The position numbers were made by a program, and so were the translations under genes. Below, piece by piece: positions 27,866 through 40,900 of a stretch of 64,000 bases of DNA. Position 1 is the stretch's first letter. Each line of letters starts with the position of its first letter. Source of the stretch: Circinella minor (lineage: Eukaryota; Mucoromycota; Mucoromycetes; Mucorales; Lichtheimiaceae). A model generated the notes under the pieces. It did no database searches. It was not told the origin of the DNA and worked only from the letters and a program-made list of their open reading frames with translations. The DNA lies in the NCBI GenBank assembly GCA_016758965.1, contig JAEPRB010000068.1, forward strand, positions 104,329-168,328. The letters are read 5' to 3'.

Positions 27866-29446
27866 ATGATCAAGAGCAAGAAAAATAACGCCAAAAATGC
27901 TGATGAAGCAGCTCGTCTTGCACGGTGGTCTAGTTCTGCTTATTCTACTACTAATTTCTCTGTGGTGACACCACTAGCGCCTGAAAATAAAAAGTTACTT
28001 GGTTTTGGCTCTCCTAAGCAATATGTCGCGGATGTTGGACTTAAACCTATTGAACATGATGATCTTAAACAAGGTTCATTGTATATTGTCAAGATTAGAA
28101 ATGTATCTGTTGCACTATTTGAAGGTATGTGAATCAAAACAAATGCGCTACTTTATTATTATAATACTTTCGACACGACAGCTCATTATATATTTTCTGC
28201 ATTACTATTATTATAACTTTTTTTTTTATAAAACAGGCTGGGACGACGATATGTGCTGCTTTGCTGTACTTCGTAAGTTAGAATTTTCTTTCACGTTTCT
28301 ATTATCACGAAAAAACTCACTTTCTGCTTTTGTTTATTTTTTAAGGTTCTGAGTCTACACCAATGCGATGGTCTGAAGCTAGGTAAGCTCTAGTGAGAAG
28401 AAAACTTCTCTTTCTCTCTTCTTTTCCTTTTTTTTCGCCTTCATATGAATGCTTAATATATACAAATAATAAATAAATAGTAGATCGGACTAATAATAGA
28501 TTAATAATTTTTTAGATATATTCCCGGTGACTTTGATGCTTATGATGCATTTGATGAAGCAGGAAATCCTCCTGTCCATTTATGGACTCAACAACTTCGT
28601 GTAAATGTTCCAACCAATTGGTTCTCTATTTTCGAAGAAGCTCGTAGAAAGCAACGTGACTGGATGCATGAACAAAATGAAGAACAAGAAGAATATTATT
28701 ATTCTCCTGGTGAGCAAACGGCTGTCGCGCCTCCACAACGCCAACTTCAACAAGCCAATAACCCCGCGTCGATCACGCCTCCTGCTAGTACGGGAAAATC
28801 GGCAGATGATAAAGTTGGACCCGGGTCGTCACACAATAACGATGAGGAATCTGAAAAAGCTCCTTCAACATCGTCCGCTGATAATCATCCAACTGGTGAT
28901 GATGAGGAAGTTTCTTCTTCTGCAGGATCTGCACAACCTGAATTAAATGAGGAATCTGTGAAGGGTGATGGTACAGCTCCCAATAGTACCAGTGTCACAA
29001 CCATTACTGCTGCTACCACTGCACCATCAACAGAGAACAGTGAAACCAAATCTGCTACCAATGGAGTTTCTATACCAACAAAGCAGCAACCGCGAACCAC
29101 TATTGTTAAGGAGCATGAACCCACACCTATTTCAAAATACGAGCCAGCTCTCAATCCTCTTGCTTCTACTAAGCAACAATTAGCTACACCGCCAGTTTCT
29201 CCTAATGCTTCCGAACAAGTCAGGAAGTATCAAGCATCATCCGAAAAAAGCCGAGTTTTAAGTACTACAGATTTTGCTTTCCCACATAATGGTGATCAAT
29301 TTTCGTTTGGTCAAGAAGTAAGTAATCCATCTGTACCACCTCTCAATATAAACACAAAAAAAATAAACTCTTCTGGATCCAATGACGCAGCTGTACCTAA
29401 GAGTAAGCGTCGATCTGTTCAAGATCTTTTCCGTAGCGGTAAATAG
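27866..29446 (+). CDS. Hypothetical protein with conserved N-terminal module and disordered tail
   Basis: Four exons (27866-28124, 28237-28272, 28346-28382, 28516-29446) join in frame to 420 residues; two of the exons are only 36-37 nt. I do not recognise a named family. Residues 1-165 look folded: PKQYVADVGLKPIEHDDLKQ, GSLYIVKIRNVSVALFEGWD, CCFAVLRSESTPMRWSEARY, then PGDFDAYDAFDEAGNPPVHL and PTNWFSIFEEARRKQRDWM. From about 170 onward the protein is Ser/Thr/Pro/Ala/Glu-rich and probably disordered, ending in a basic KSKRRSVQDLFRSGK. Exon phases match at every junction and all splice sites are GT-AG, which supports a real gene. The split of very short exons through the folded part argues for conservation. 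Function is unknown. Confidence 0.8.
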
Positions 29447-32400
29447 AGACAGCTATCGGAATGGTATCCGGCCGAAACAGTCCCCCCAAAAAAATATCCC
29501 GCTTCTGCATAGCATAAATTATATTCCTTCCTATTTTTATTACATTTATTATTCTTTATTCTTTATTATTATTAGTATTATTATTATTAGTATTTTTTTT
29601 TTCCTTTTTCTCTTACATTTATTGTATGAAATTATATCTTATATACGGTAGCTAAAATTATTTATTTTTATTTTTGTTACATTTTATCTACAATAAATTT
29701 CTTAAACATTTAATATTTATACTATCACATTTATCAACGTTATTGATTATCTCTTTTTTTATTACTTACTCTGGAATATATACATCCTAGGTATTTGATT
29801 GTGAATATTTATGCGAGCTGGAGAGTAATTATTAATAGCTTTGAAAACTCTTTCATTTCAAAGACTCATAAAATTCTTCCAGTTTGTCCGCATTCTTTAC
29901 TCTACCAATAGTTGTTTGTTAAATGATGTGTGACTTTACTTATTATGTATGATGAAACTTGTCAAAGATTGTTTCGAACCATGTATTATCTTTACTCTAT
30001 AGTATACTCAGCTCTAGTCATGCATTATGAATGGAACATAAAAAAAAATTCAAAGACACACACATGTATATGGTAGGTTATCTTATTGGATATATATACA
30101 TTCCTTTATCCCCTTATATTAGCACCACATCCTTTCCTTTCTTACATATCCATTTATTATGCAAAATGTACGTACCAGTGTAAGCAACTCAGCAGGGGAT
30201 ACTTTGCCCTGGGTTATAACAAGAGACCTTCTTGCTCTTAGTTATTAAGGCAATCATACCGACGATCGCTTTGCATAATAAAATAGTGTTTTTTTATTGT
30301 GATTTCTTAGGTGAAAATAGCCAGATAGTTTTTAAATGCATTGCATGAAACTACTACTAATAATAGCTATTAGTAATACCATATAACCATTACCCCATTA
30401 TTCACCTGCTACGTATTTGCATATGAAACAAAAGAAAACGAGTTTTATCGCTATAACACATAGCATTTTATCTGCTATGCAGATATTGAATTAGTGTGAG
30501 CAGGAAAGTCAATTCTGCTTTTCTCTTTTTTGTTACTATTAGCCATAAATAATCATAATAAAAGATGATAATGCGGAACTTGTTAGTATATGTTGTTAGT
30601 TGTATATAGCAACAAAAAAGTAATACAATATCTAGTGCTTTGATTGTCATTTATTATAATCTACCGGGTAAAGAATAAAAAAAAGTGTTACATAAGTATA
30701 CTCTCGTACATGGTAGTCACTGAATTTTTTTTCTTATTCTCCAAAATAATATAACACTAGATGAGCAGCAGCATTGAATTTATTACAACAACAATATTAC
30801 ACTTTTCTTATGTAACCGGACGGGAAAAAGAAAACTGATTTCTGCAAGATTATATGTGTTGTAAATATGACTATTAGAGTGTGTAATTAGCTTTAGACTT
30901 TTGTGCTGCATCCACATACGTAGTGGTGAACCTATCACCATGTTAGTTATTAAGTACGTACTGATCAGATAATTTGATAAAGTATACGTATGTTAATAAA
31001 AAATATGTGTACTATTAGAAACTATAGTAAGATCCTACTTATGTTAATATCGTACGTTAATGTAAAATAAATAAAAAAGACATTGTCATTTTTCAATGAT
31101 GCATTGTGATCAAAATAGCAAACATGACTACGTACTATAAAGATGATATACTGTATGAATGTAAAATATACTAAAGAAACTAATACGTAATACTCATGAT
31201 GGCATGATGAAGCGGATTTTTTTTTCAGAAAGAAATAATAAATACGTTTGCACTAGTATTACATATATCTAATATTTACTTCTATATACACAATTTTATA
31301 TTTAGAAATAGAGTAATATATTTAAAGCTTACTAAAAATGTAAGGTGATGAACGATAGACAATACTAGGATACTCTTCAATAACCATTTGATGGGAGTAT
31401 ATGATTGTTCTTTTAACAAGAATAAAAGTACATTTTGCTCAATACATTGTACCTACATAGCCAGAATCAGGAAGCAGGATACTTAAGCATCTTGTTATTA
31501 TAATCATTATTTTAATTTTTTTCTCCCAAATATATGTATCAATATCTACGTATTACATGGTTTTTGATTTAAAAAGATCGAATTTGGTTGTTATTCTATC
31601 TACATGTACATATTCCTCTTCTCCGTTCTTTTTTTTTTCTTTTACGTATCAGGGATTAAAAAAACCTTTGAATTTATTCAAACTCGTGTAAGCATTAAAC
31701 AGATAAACTATCTCGATGTGAGTGTAGTAAAAAATAATTATCTAAAACCTTACCATAGTATATACTGTCTTATGATGAAACTATACGCAAGAAGTATGTA
31801 GGGTTGAACACGAGCGCTGAGATGAGAAGAAAAACAGGAGAAGACAAGAGGCGGGAAAGTTAACACCATTAATACGTAATATTACATTCACCCATTTAAA
31901 AATATGTAGTATCGTTATGATTGCAGTAATACTCCTATGGTTTTTTTGTTTACGTCCATTAGAAGACGGGGCTCTCAGAAAAACTCAAACTTTGTTCAGC
32001 CGTCGTCATTATTATTTAGTCCCGTACGTATTTATATAATATAATGAACATAATGGAAGTTAGCAGTATTACAGCGTTAATGCATTTAACTAAACGCTAT
32101 CCAAGATCAAAAATATATCGCTTGTAGATGAACAACTTTTGTAACACGTAGTATTCGATCTGTATGATATATATAATTCAACAATTATAACACTGATAAC
32201 AAATAAAAGATATATGATTTTTTTTTGTATAAGAATAAAGGATATATGATATGCATACGACCTCAATATTATTTGGTCCGAATAATCAGGTCATGTAAAC
32301 TAAGAAGAACTGTGTATGGCCGCTTATCTTTAAATTACTCCACCCGTTTTTCTCTTTTTTTTTTTTTTTTGCCACGAGTTTCTTGCATATTGACTCAGGG

Positions 32401-33262
32401 CGCTTTAGCATTCCCTTTTTTTTTGGGAGGGAATATAGAATCTATTCAAGTAGTGAGATTACACGTCAGCACATATCATAAAACTTGATAGCGTTTATCT
32501 TCAATGATTTCACCTAGAGACTCGATGAATTGGAAAGCGTTTAAATAGTGATTATATAGCAGATGGTCTCGGTCCATAATCGTAATAGAAAAACAAAATA
32601 CTACCACAATACTTTACTTATTTTTCGTTTTTTATTCAGCTGGACCAATCTAGAAGCACCTAGTATACTAACATTAACAAATGGCGTATTGCTTTTTTTA
32701 TGATGTACACAGCTCAAAAGTTCCAAAATTCGTGCATTGGTTGCTCCATCAAATCTTTCGCATTAATACGTTTCGATCTTACTAAGTGCATATACAGTAA
32801 TGTATCTTTGTATAGATTCATACCATTTTAAATAGAATTGCTATGGACGTGCTCCATACTTTGGCTTTACGTACCCTGCGCACATAAAAAAAAGTCAAGA
32901 AAAAGTTTTAAACCCATATGAATTGTAGTAACATCATCATTTGCAACAGTAGCATTAAAAATAGGTACTTTTTGCTTGTTATGTACAGACTTATATGGGT
33001 TGTGATGTTCACGTTGCACATAACGATATAGTAAAAAAAAAAAAGATAAAAAGAAAATCTTGACTTTTATTCATGGAAAATGAAACTGTTTATATGAATT
33101 TCTAAAAGAAATTTCAAAATATATAGTCATAATTATTGTGTACGTAGATGTTATATAAATAACGGAATATAACGCATTAGATTTATTTTGAGAAAGCATG
33201 AAAAGTCTCCAAAGGTTGTGTGCTTTTGGGATGTCAGTAATGACTTTTCCATTTTTATTCAT

Positions 33263-33719
33263 TATTATCTACAGAATTGCTACGAACACCCTTACAACAT
33301 ACTATGTTAAGTAATTTCAGCTCTTACGGACACCCCACTTTTATATTTTTTCAAACACACACAACAATTTGATATAGCTACATCGTATCCAGTCATTTAT
33401 GCACTATCTATACAGCTATTATCATTATATAACTTAAAAATGTTTATGGAGCTTATATTAGCAGCTCAACGTTGTATGATAAAAGCCAATATTTCTTATA
33501 TTTTCTCACTATATCATTATGTACACAAGTGGAAGTTTAGTCCTTATAAAGACAGCACAAAGGTTAACAATGAGTAATGTATACATTTAATGTTACATAT
33601 GAGCGATCAAATAAGCGCTATTGGTGTTGATAATGCTATTACTATAGTTTATATGGTCTAATAACCTATTTGATAACTTTTTTATTTGTGGGGTGTCCGT
33701 AGCGATTCCCTATTATCTA
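33263..33719. mobile_element. MITE with perfect 9-bp target-site duplication
   Basis: A 439-bp unit (33272-33710) is bracketed by identical 9-mers TATTATCTA at 33263-33271 and 33711-33719. Its ends are imperfect terminal inverted repeats: the left begins CAGAATTGCTACGAACACCC and the right, read inward on the other strand, begins GGGAATCGCTACGGACACCC (16 of 20 match). A second inward copy of ACGGACACCCCAC lies at about 33328-33340. There is no coding capacity. A 9-bp duplication is usual for Mutator-like elements and near the 8-bp of hAT or Merlin types, so the superfamily is uncertain. Confidence 0.7.
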
Positions 33720-34075
33720 ATATTCTAGCATGACAAACTCAAAAATTTTATAGCCTAGTCAACAGAGACAGTGAATGAACATGAGTTGAAATACTAGTAA
33801 TGAAGAATATAGTACTCTGTTCAATTGAATGTAATTTGTTTAAGCAAGCAAAAAAAATGATAGTTAATAGCAGCTACTCTGCAAGTGTCAATGTTATCTC
33901 AACTAGGTTCCTTTAATTATAAAAAAAAAATCCAATGCATTTTACATTTGGGTTCTTTTTTTTTTTTTTTCGTTCCGCGCCATCTGTAGCTTAGCCACCC
34001 GAATCAAAAAAAAAATTAAATAGGCCAAGATTCTTGCAACCTATAATGAACTCTTTGATCGACTTGTATCCCAGA

Positions 34076-34083
34076 TTAGGGTT
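34076..34083 (+). promoter_or_regulatory. Telomere-repeat-like box in P1 promoter
   Basis: TTAGGGTT (reverse complement AACCCTAA) lies 32-39 bp before the P1 ATG. AACCCTAA-type boxes bound by the telomere-repeat factor Tbf1 are known in ribosomal-protein promoters of several fungi. Both the gene class and the location fit. I saw no second copy nearby. Confidence 0.5.
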
Positions 34084-34114
34084 AAAACGTTACTTGCGAC
34101 AAACTTCATAAAAA

Positions 34115-34664
34115 ATGTCTTCTGATCTTGCCATTGTCTACGCAGCTCTCATCCTCAAGGATGACAATGTTGAAGTCACCGTAAGTTTTTTTTTTATTGT
34201 TAGAAAGGAAAAAAATAAAATAAAACACGTTGTGTTCGTTATTATTGTCATTCTGTAAAATAATCAAGAACTAATTCATAGTGAAAATGTGTTTTTTTTT
34301 TAAAAAAAAAATATTAACAGGCTGACAAGCTTCAAACTCTTACTAAGGAAGCTGGGTTGACCGAAATTGAACCTATTTGGTTCTCCCTTTATGCCAAGGC
34401 ACTTGAAGGACAAGATCTTAAGGAACTTATCTTCAACATTGGTGCCGGTGCTGGTGCCAGTGCCGGTGCTGCCGCAGGTGGTGCTGCCGCAGGTGGTGCT
34501 ACTGAAGAAGCTGCCGCTGAAGAAGCAAAGGAAGAAGAAAAGGAAGAATCTGATGATGATATGGGCTTCGGTAAGTTCTAATGTGAAATAATTGTTTAAT
34601 AATAACATCATAATATAGAAAGATACTTATATAACTTCATCTTTTTATAGGTCTCTTCGACTAA
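34115..34664 (+). CDS. RPP1: 60S acidic ribosomal protein P1
   Basis: This is a stalk protein of the large ribosomal subunit; P1/P2 dimers bind P0 and recruit translation factors. Three exons (34115-34180, 34321-34570, 34651-34664) join to 109 residues. The N-terminus ([20 protein letters not shown]) matches P1 rather than P2, as does [20 protein letters not shown]. An Ala/Gly hinge (about 60-80) leads to the acidic tail and the invariant end [12 protein letters not shown]. The last exon codes only GLFD, completing the conserved C-terminus exactly, which confirms the splice. The start is the only Met giving the family N-terminus. The codons here are more C-rich (GCC, ACC, GTC, CTC) than in the neighbours, as expected for a highly expressed gene. 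Confidence 0.97.
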
Positions 34665-35142
34665 ATTTGCGAGTATCGTTTAATTAATTATTTTATACTT
34701 GACTGAAATAAAAAGAAGCTCATTCTCCATCTATGAGAAAACTTTAATTTTTATAGTATGATTTTTGTTTTTGTTGCTGCTGGGATATTAAAGAAGGGAG
34801 GTAGAATATATGAATTTGTCAAAGCATTGTAAAGTGGTATCTTCATTTCACTGTTTATTTTTTTTTTATAAATTGCTATATAGTGAATATTTTTATCTTT
34901 TTCATCCGACTTTTTAAAGACGGTGTTAGTATGAGTAGAGGGTGTAACTGAAAAATGGATGGTAGTAAGGGTAAAGTTTGTTTAGCTATACCTAGTACCC
35001 TTAAGGAAGAGCAGAAATAAGATCATGGAGGATGTCATAACATTCATTTAAAAGTGCTGTACAAATGGCTTGCCCTATATAAGTTGAAACAAAAACATAC
35101 ACACATCCATTAGATTCTTAATTAATCATTAGGAGAAAGAAG
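34665..35142. other. Convergent 3' spacer
   Basis: This 478-bp spacer separates two convergent genes. It contains the P1 polyadenylation signal at 34707-34712 and otherwise only AT-rich sequence. Confidence 0.5.
34707..34712 (+). terminator. Polyadenylation signal AATAAA of RPP1
   Basis: AATAAA occurs 43 nt after the P1 stop codon, at the expected distance for a fungal cleavage and polyadenylation signal. The hexamer is common in AT-rich DNA, so position is the main support. Confidence 0.45.
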
Positions 35143-37247
35143 TCAAAAGAAAGTTATAGATATTTCACCTTCAGGAATATTATTGTCTTCATCATAAAAA
35201 ATGCCATTAACTCGCATATTATCGATACTCGCTAATTTCATTTGATATCTAAAAAAAAACGTAAAAAGAAAATCGATATCAGTAACAAATATTCGAGTCT
35301 ATGAGATAAAAATATATCAAGCATACGTACGGATAAAGATCGCGTGCTATATATATATATATGTGTGTGTATACATAAATTCACAGACATGAGGATATTA
35401 GTAAATTATCATATCAACACAACCATCATTGTAACCATGACAGTCCAGCCTTTGAACCCCCATTTACTTACGTGAATCAGGTTTTCCGCATTTTGTCACT
35501 TCGATAAGACATCTTCGAACTGTACTTAATTGGTTATGTACTGGCATCAATGCTTCTGCCACAGGTACATTTTCACTCAACATCTTGGTAATCAAGCGAT
35601 AACAACCACGTAATAAAAAGTTGATGACAGTTTGTCCTTCTGCAACATTGCCTTCTGTATCTTTAAATTTTCCATCATCACGTAATTTTTCAATTTCTTG
35701 AAGTTGTAACTATATATCATATATGAAAGATATAAAACCATGTAAATTGTTATGTAAGATTAAAAAAAAAAAACCTTCACAGCAAACACAAACAAACAAA
35801 CAAACAATAATCGAAAGAACATCTGCTATTAATTATTTTACCTGAAACGTATAAAGATCAGTTTCACGTAATGTCCAACGATGTGTAAATGCTAATCGTT
35901 CCAATTGTCCTTTAATATCTTTAAGTCGATCCGCCAATGGTATTAATGAAACAGAAATATTTTCACTGGATGCGATAAGATCATGTGTTTCTTCGTAAAG
36001 TTGTTCCAATAATCCTTCTACTACTCCTCGTCCAGCAAGGTTATCATATTGTTCGTGGAACTCTTTATCGATTTGTCGAATCTATTATATAACAGTTCAT
36101 TTTTTATATGTCAAAAAAAATGCTTTCCTTGTTTCTCCAAATTAATGTACTTACCTTTCCTTGAAATGGAATAATATCATTGGACGTAAATCCTGATGGT
36201 CGTGATGCAATACCACCTAGCTCTCGTCGTATAGCGACCAATTCATTATGTAAAGGTTTCCTAATAGTACATTAAAATGTTAATGGAAATATGATTCAAG
36301 ACTCTCTTTCTCCCTCCTTTATTAGAAAAAAAAAAGATATATTTAACTTACAATTCAGGAGATATATCACGGATAGCCCCCAAAAGTTCGTTTAATTCAT
36401 GCTCCATAGTAACAATCAGTATCATTGTCTTATCATAAACCATTCCTATTTTTAGATACATATACATATAGACACTTACTAGATCGCAATAGTTTTTTCT
36501 TTAATAAATCGAGAAAAGATGAAGCAACTTCAGTATTGCCACCATTGATAATGCTTTCAACATCCGCTACTCTTTCTTCAATTTCCACTAGAATAGTATC
36601 GGTGTAAATCCCCATTTGCGTCAATTGTTTTAAATATCTCTATTTAATATTTTGTACAATATAAAAGATGATTAGCTAATCATTCTATTGTCTACAAACC
36701 CCTTTGTTACTATTTATAGCTCCTAGATTTACCTCGACTGTTACTAAATGAACATATACCGCAGGACCTATATAATTATTATTTTTATGGTTATCATATT
36801 AAATATATATCTTCTTTTTGAAAGAATTTAAGATTATAATTCATACTTTCTCTATTTCGACCTAAACTCATAAAAAAGAGAGATAATAATGACATGACAT
36901 CATCTAATACGTCATTAAGCCGATTACGTGCTTCAGGATCCCAAATGTCACCAGATCGAAGCGATGCTAATGTTTCTACTTGTTTTTCAGTGTCATAATA
37001 TAATGGCAAGATTTCCTCACTTCGTGGACTTGACTCGCGATCCTTTTTTAATGCTGAGAGTTTATGCCGTACTGTAATCAGGTTTTCCAAGACAGGAAGT
37101 TCTATATTTATACAATTGAAATGATTTTATGCAGCAGCATGACAAGGGCATTAGACACATGCAGTTCATTATTGATATTATTAATATACATAACTATTAT
37201 TATAATTAATATTTTGTACCTTCTGGTGGAATGGATACGAGGGTCAT
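35143..37247 (-). CDS. DUF2408 / UPF0662 family protein
   Basis: Ten exons (37247-37220, 37101-36847, 36767-36733, 36639-36480, 36445-36352, 36260-36155, 36081-35842, 35709-35472, 35346-35331, 35248-35143) join in frame to 425 residues. The helical pattern contains repeated motifs: LHNELVAIRRELGGIASRPS, ISVSLIPLADRLKDIKGQLE, QLQEIEKLRDDGKFKDTEGN, VHNQLSTVRRCLIEVTKCGK and YQMKLASIDNMRVNGIFYDE. This fits the fungal DUF2408 family (yeast YPL260W-like), whose biochemical role is not settled. The family call is from memory of its pattern. Oddities are a 16-nt microexon at 35331-35346 (six codons touched) and a putative intron of only 34 nt (36446-36479), which is needed to keep frame; all other introns here are 73-132 nt. 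The gene is convergent with RPP1. Confidence 0.78.
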
Positions 37248-37953
37248 TTGTTAAGTAAAAAAAAAAAAAAAAAGTGTGGGAAAGTTATTAAAGAAAAAAA
37301 GAGTTACCAGAACGAAAAAAAAAAGAACAAAGAAAGTAGTTTAGAATGGTTTTTTTTTTTCGGAAAAAAACTCAACTATGACAGAACGTCCAGAAGCCTA
37401 AATCCATCTTTATACAAGGAGATTAAAAGGGGGAGAGGGTTAGATGGTTGATAATTCTCCTTCTTTGTCTCTTTTTCCCTTTTTTTTTTTTTTGTAAATA
37501 GACTTTCATTGTAATATTTCTCTTTCTCTCTCTCTTTTTTTTTTTATAATAAAAGGATGCAAACATTTCATGCATATTTTTCTTTGTAAATTTATAACAT
37601 GACTTGTCTGCGTTTTTGTTTAATATTAGGAAAGTGACACAAACCTTGACGGTTTGAATAAAGTTTCTTTGGTAACAAACGTGGTTCGGATAAACGGGAA
37701 ATTTCCCCTTTTCATATTATTATTATTATTATTATTATATAATATTTGTTTTATGTGGAGTGAAAAGAAAAAATAAAGGAAAGCTAATAGGAGGGGGGAA
37801 AAAGCTATTTCTATTAATCTTTGGATGTGTAATTTTGTAATGTAATACTATGTACAAAAGATGTGTATAATGTGTATATATGTGTTTGTGAGTGAGTGGG
37901 TGAAAAAAAAAACGAAACAAAGAAAACAACTATTATTATTATTACTATGATTA
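37248..37953. other. Intergenic spacer
   Basis: These 706 bp lie between the DUF2408 gene start and the MED13 stop (both leftward). They contain A and T homopolymers, a C/T-rich patch (37450-37545) and a TTA microsatellite (about 37717-37737). The C/T-rich patch probably belongs to the DUF2408 promoter. Confidence 0.45.
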
Positions 37954-40900
37954 TTAAGAGCCAACAACAAGAAGAATTCGACAAAGTCGTTCAACTAATG
38001 CAATATGAGTTGGTAACATTGTTGTATTACTTCTGCCGGCATAAGATGGAGGATAGTTGACATAAGACAAAGCATGATATTGCTTGATAATATCATGTAA
38101 TGCGGTATAAGGTGTACGTGATGAAAGATTATTGTATACAAGATGGAGTTCCAGTGCCAGCGGTTGACTCCTTGGTAAACCTTGCACAAGTGCCGGGTTT
38201 CTAGAAATGATAAGATATCCAGTAGATAATGATAGTATCCAACTATCTAATTCGTTCATGGCTTCCATTGCTAAATCGCCTTGATAAATATTTACTCGTT
38301 GTCTTGAATAGGCCATTCGATGATTTAGCATTATCATATAACTACCACTTGTTGTATCTCCATCCAGCGTTTCTTTGATACCATTGAGTCCAGCAGCGGC
38401 CGAATTGGCTGGATTGTTGATAGATGATGTGGCCGTTGGAGTTCCAGTTGTAGTTGGTTTGATACCAGTAGTACCACTTGTACTACTAGGTGTACCAGGT
38501 GTACCTACGTTAGGACTTCCTGCTGCTGCTGATGATGCTACTGTAGAGGCTGTGTTAAAAGGTGAAGAAGATGATGCAAATGTGTAACCGTCTGACGTTG
38601 TTGTTGCAGATGTAGGTCGCGTCATTTCTTCGTCATTACTTTGATGTTGATACAAACTTTCGTCGTCGAAATGTAACGGTGATTCGATATCCATGCTGAC
38701 AATGGCAACTTTTGCGTCGAATTTTTTGGTATTAGTATGGAAAGCGTCCAACCATGCTATATATATATATATATATAAATAACATCATTAATTTATTGAG
38801 TTACAACTTTTCCTACTCTCTTTTTTTTTATTCTGATAGTTTATCTTGTGTAATATGTACCTTGAAGTTCACTTTCAAATATTAATCCAATCTTGGCCAA
38901 AACATAGGACCAAGCAACACCGGTGCGGTTAGCAATATCGCGTGTACGAGTCCATGCCTCAGTAAATACTTTGACAAGAGGTGATACAGGTTGTTTATTA
39001 CTAGCTGCTTGAATTTCAAGGACAGCAAACTCCAATAATTCACCTCGATGATCTGACCATACAATCACCATCCATCGACGATCCAAACTAAAACTATATG
39101 CCATGTGAAGAGTTGCAGCTGGATCAACAATCACTTCTGGAAATTTAATCAGCGGTTTTTTTATTGATAATTTGATCGTCTCAGGTAATTGTTGAGCAAT
39201 AATCCATGGTGGGGTATAAAAGCTTGATATGGCACGCGTATTGTCACATGTCTATTTATATTATTGGAATGAAAAGTGCATGGTGTAATCTTGTTAACAA
39301 TTTATTTTTTCGAATTATTTTGTATAAAATATAAAGGTATCCTGTTTTTTTTTTTTTACCTGTCGACTTTCGACGCTATGACACTGACTGTATACAGAAA
39401 AGGCAATGTCTTTAAGTGTAAGCATAGTACATGTATGGTCGAGTCGAAGAGCATGATCTAATGGAACAATTTGCATGGCGAATTGACGTGTACTAAAATT
39501 GGCTTTTGTTGATGGATGATGTCGTGCTGTATTGGAATATGTTGAAAGCATTTTACTAAAACATCGACTCAAGTCAAGATTGGATGATAGTTGAGACGAT
39601 GGGTTCATCAAATAGATCACAATATTACTGATTCCGCGGTCATTCGCTATAATGCCCGCTCGTCCAAGTGCTGCTCCAAGATTTTCACAAGCTGTCATGT
39701 ATCCTTTTTGCCAAGTCGATGATGAATCACCTCCTATAATAATTATCATATTTTAAATGTAAATCTAATTTTGACTACTATTCAGAAGAAAAAAACTGTG
39801 GTCAAATGAAAAACTTACTGTTTATCGGTACAGGCACAGCACCATGAAAAATTTGTTCAGTTGATCCAGGTCGATGAATACCCAATTGACATGTCTCATA
39901 AACACTATTAAGATTGGTGAAAAACATGGATAATTGTGTAGCAATATCATGATTATCTGGATATACCACAAAATATAAGATGTTGTTTTTAATTGAATAT
40001 GGTTCCAGTCGAAGTTTTTCCCAAAATCCAATCATGGTCGTTGATCCTTGAACCCAATCATTTTGTCGACCCACAACAATCTCAGGTGGGACAAGTGCCT
40101 TCAAATTGGGTTCACCAGATTTACGTTTTTTGACTTGAAATTTGCCATAATATTTCGAATGAACTGGTGCATTTTCAGCTAAAATGAATAATAATTATAA
40201 CAACAATAATGGTATTTGATGAATTAAACATGTTAGTATATACAAAAAAAAAAAAAAGAAGACCAATTGACTTATTTTTTTATATTTACCAGATAATTCA
40301 TAATATTCCTGTACTTTGAGAGGCCCTTTGACACTGATCGAACCTAAGGATGGTAACATATCATCTTCATTCTTGTAATGAAAGACGCTTTCCATAATAT
40401 TTTTAAAATCACTGATAGCACGAGTAGTTGTTCCATTTAAGCTTGCAACATGTGTAATATCTATGAGTATATAAATAATCCATTTTCTTTAAGTACTTTC
40501 ATTTGTTTTATAGTTGCATTATAAATTTTTTAATTACCTCCACGAATACTTTGTATCAATTCGGTTTGTCGAGCAACTATGGCTTCAGCAGCTTCATCAC
40601 GATAAGTACCATCTGAACTAGATGACATACTATCCGGTAATACTCCAGTAAATGGATATCCACCCCATACAGTTTGTTGACATAAACGATCAATAGATGC
40701 CATATCATTTGAATTAAGTTTCTCAGGATGAATTGAATCCACAATTATACCACCAAATGGACTGTCGTAATCCAACATTACGTTAGCAATTCGATGCCGT
40801 TTTGGTCGATTACGAATATCACCTAATAGTCGACGCACATACGTCATCTGTGCACTCATTAATCGATCGACTGGATCAATGTCATCATCTTCTTCTTCGC

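Larger units (their letters stand above)
29447..34114. other. Long gene-poor region with one MITE
   Basis: These 4.7 kb contain no supportable protein gene. T-rich and TAT-repeat sequence follows the four-exon gene (29520-29610). A nonautonomous element with a 9-bp target-site duplication lies at 33263-33719 and is listed separately. TACGTA palindromes occur again, for example near 30955 and 32025. The P1 ribosomal protein promoter occupies the right edge. Confidence 0.55.

Noticed and set aside
36428..36479. Alternative 51-nt intron in the DUF2408 gene ending at AAG|ACAATG
   Set aside because: The exon phases do not match and the frame would break; the 34-nt alternative keeps frame.
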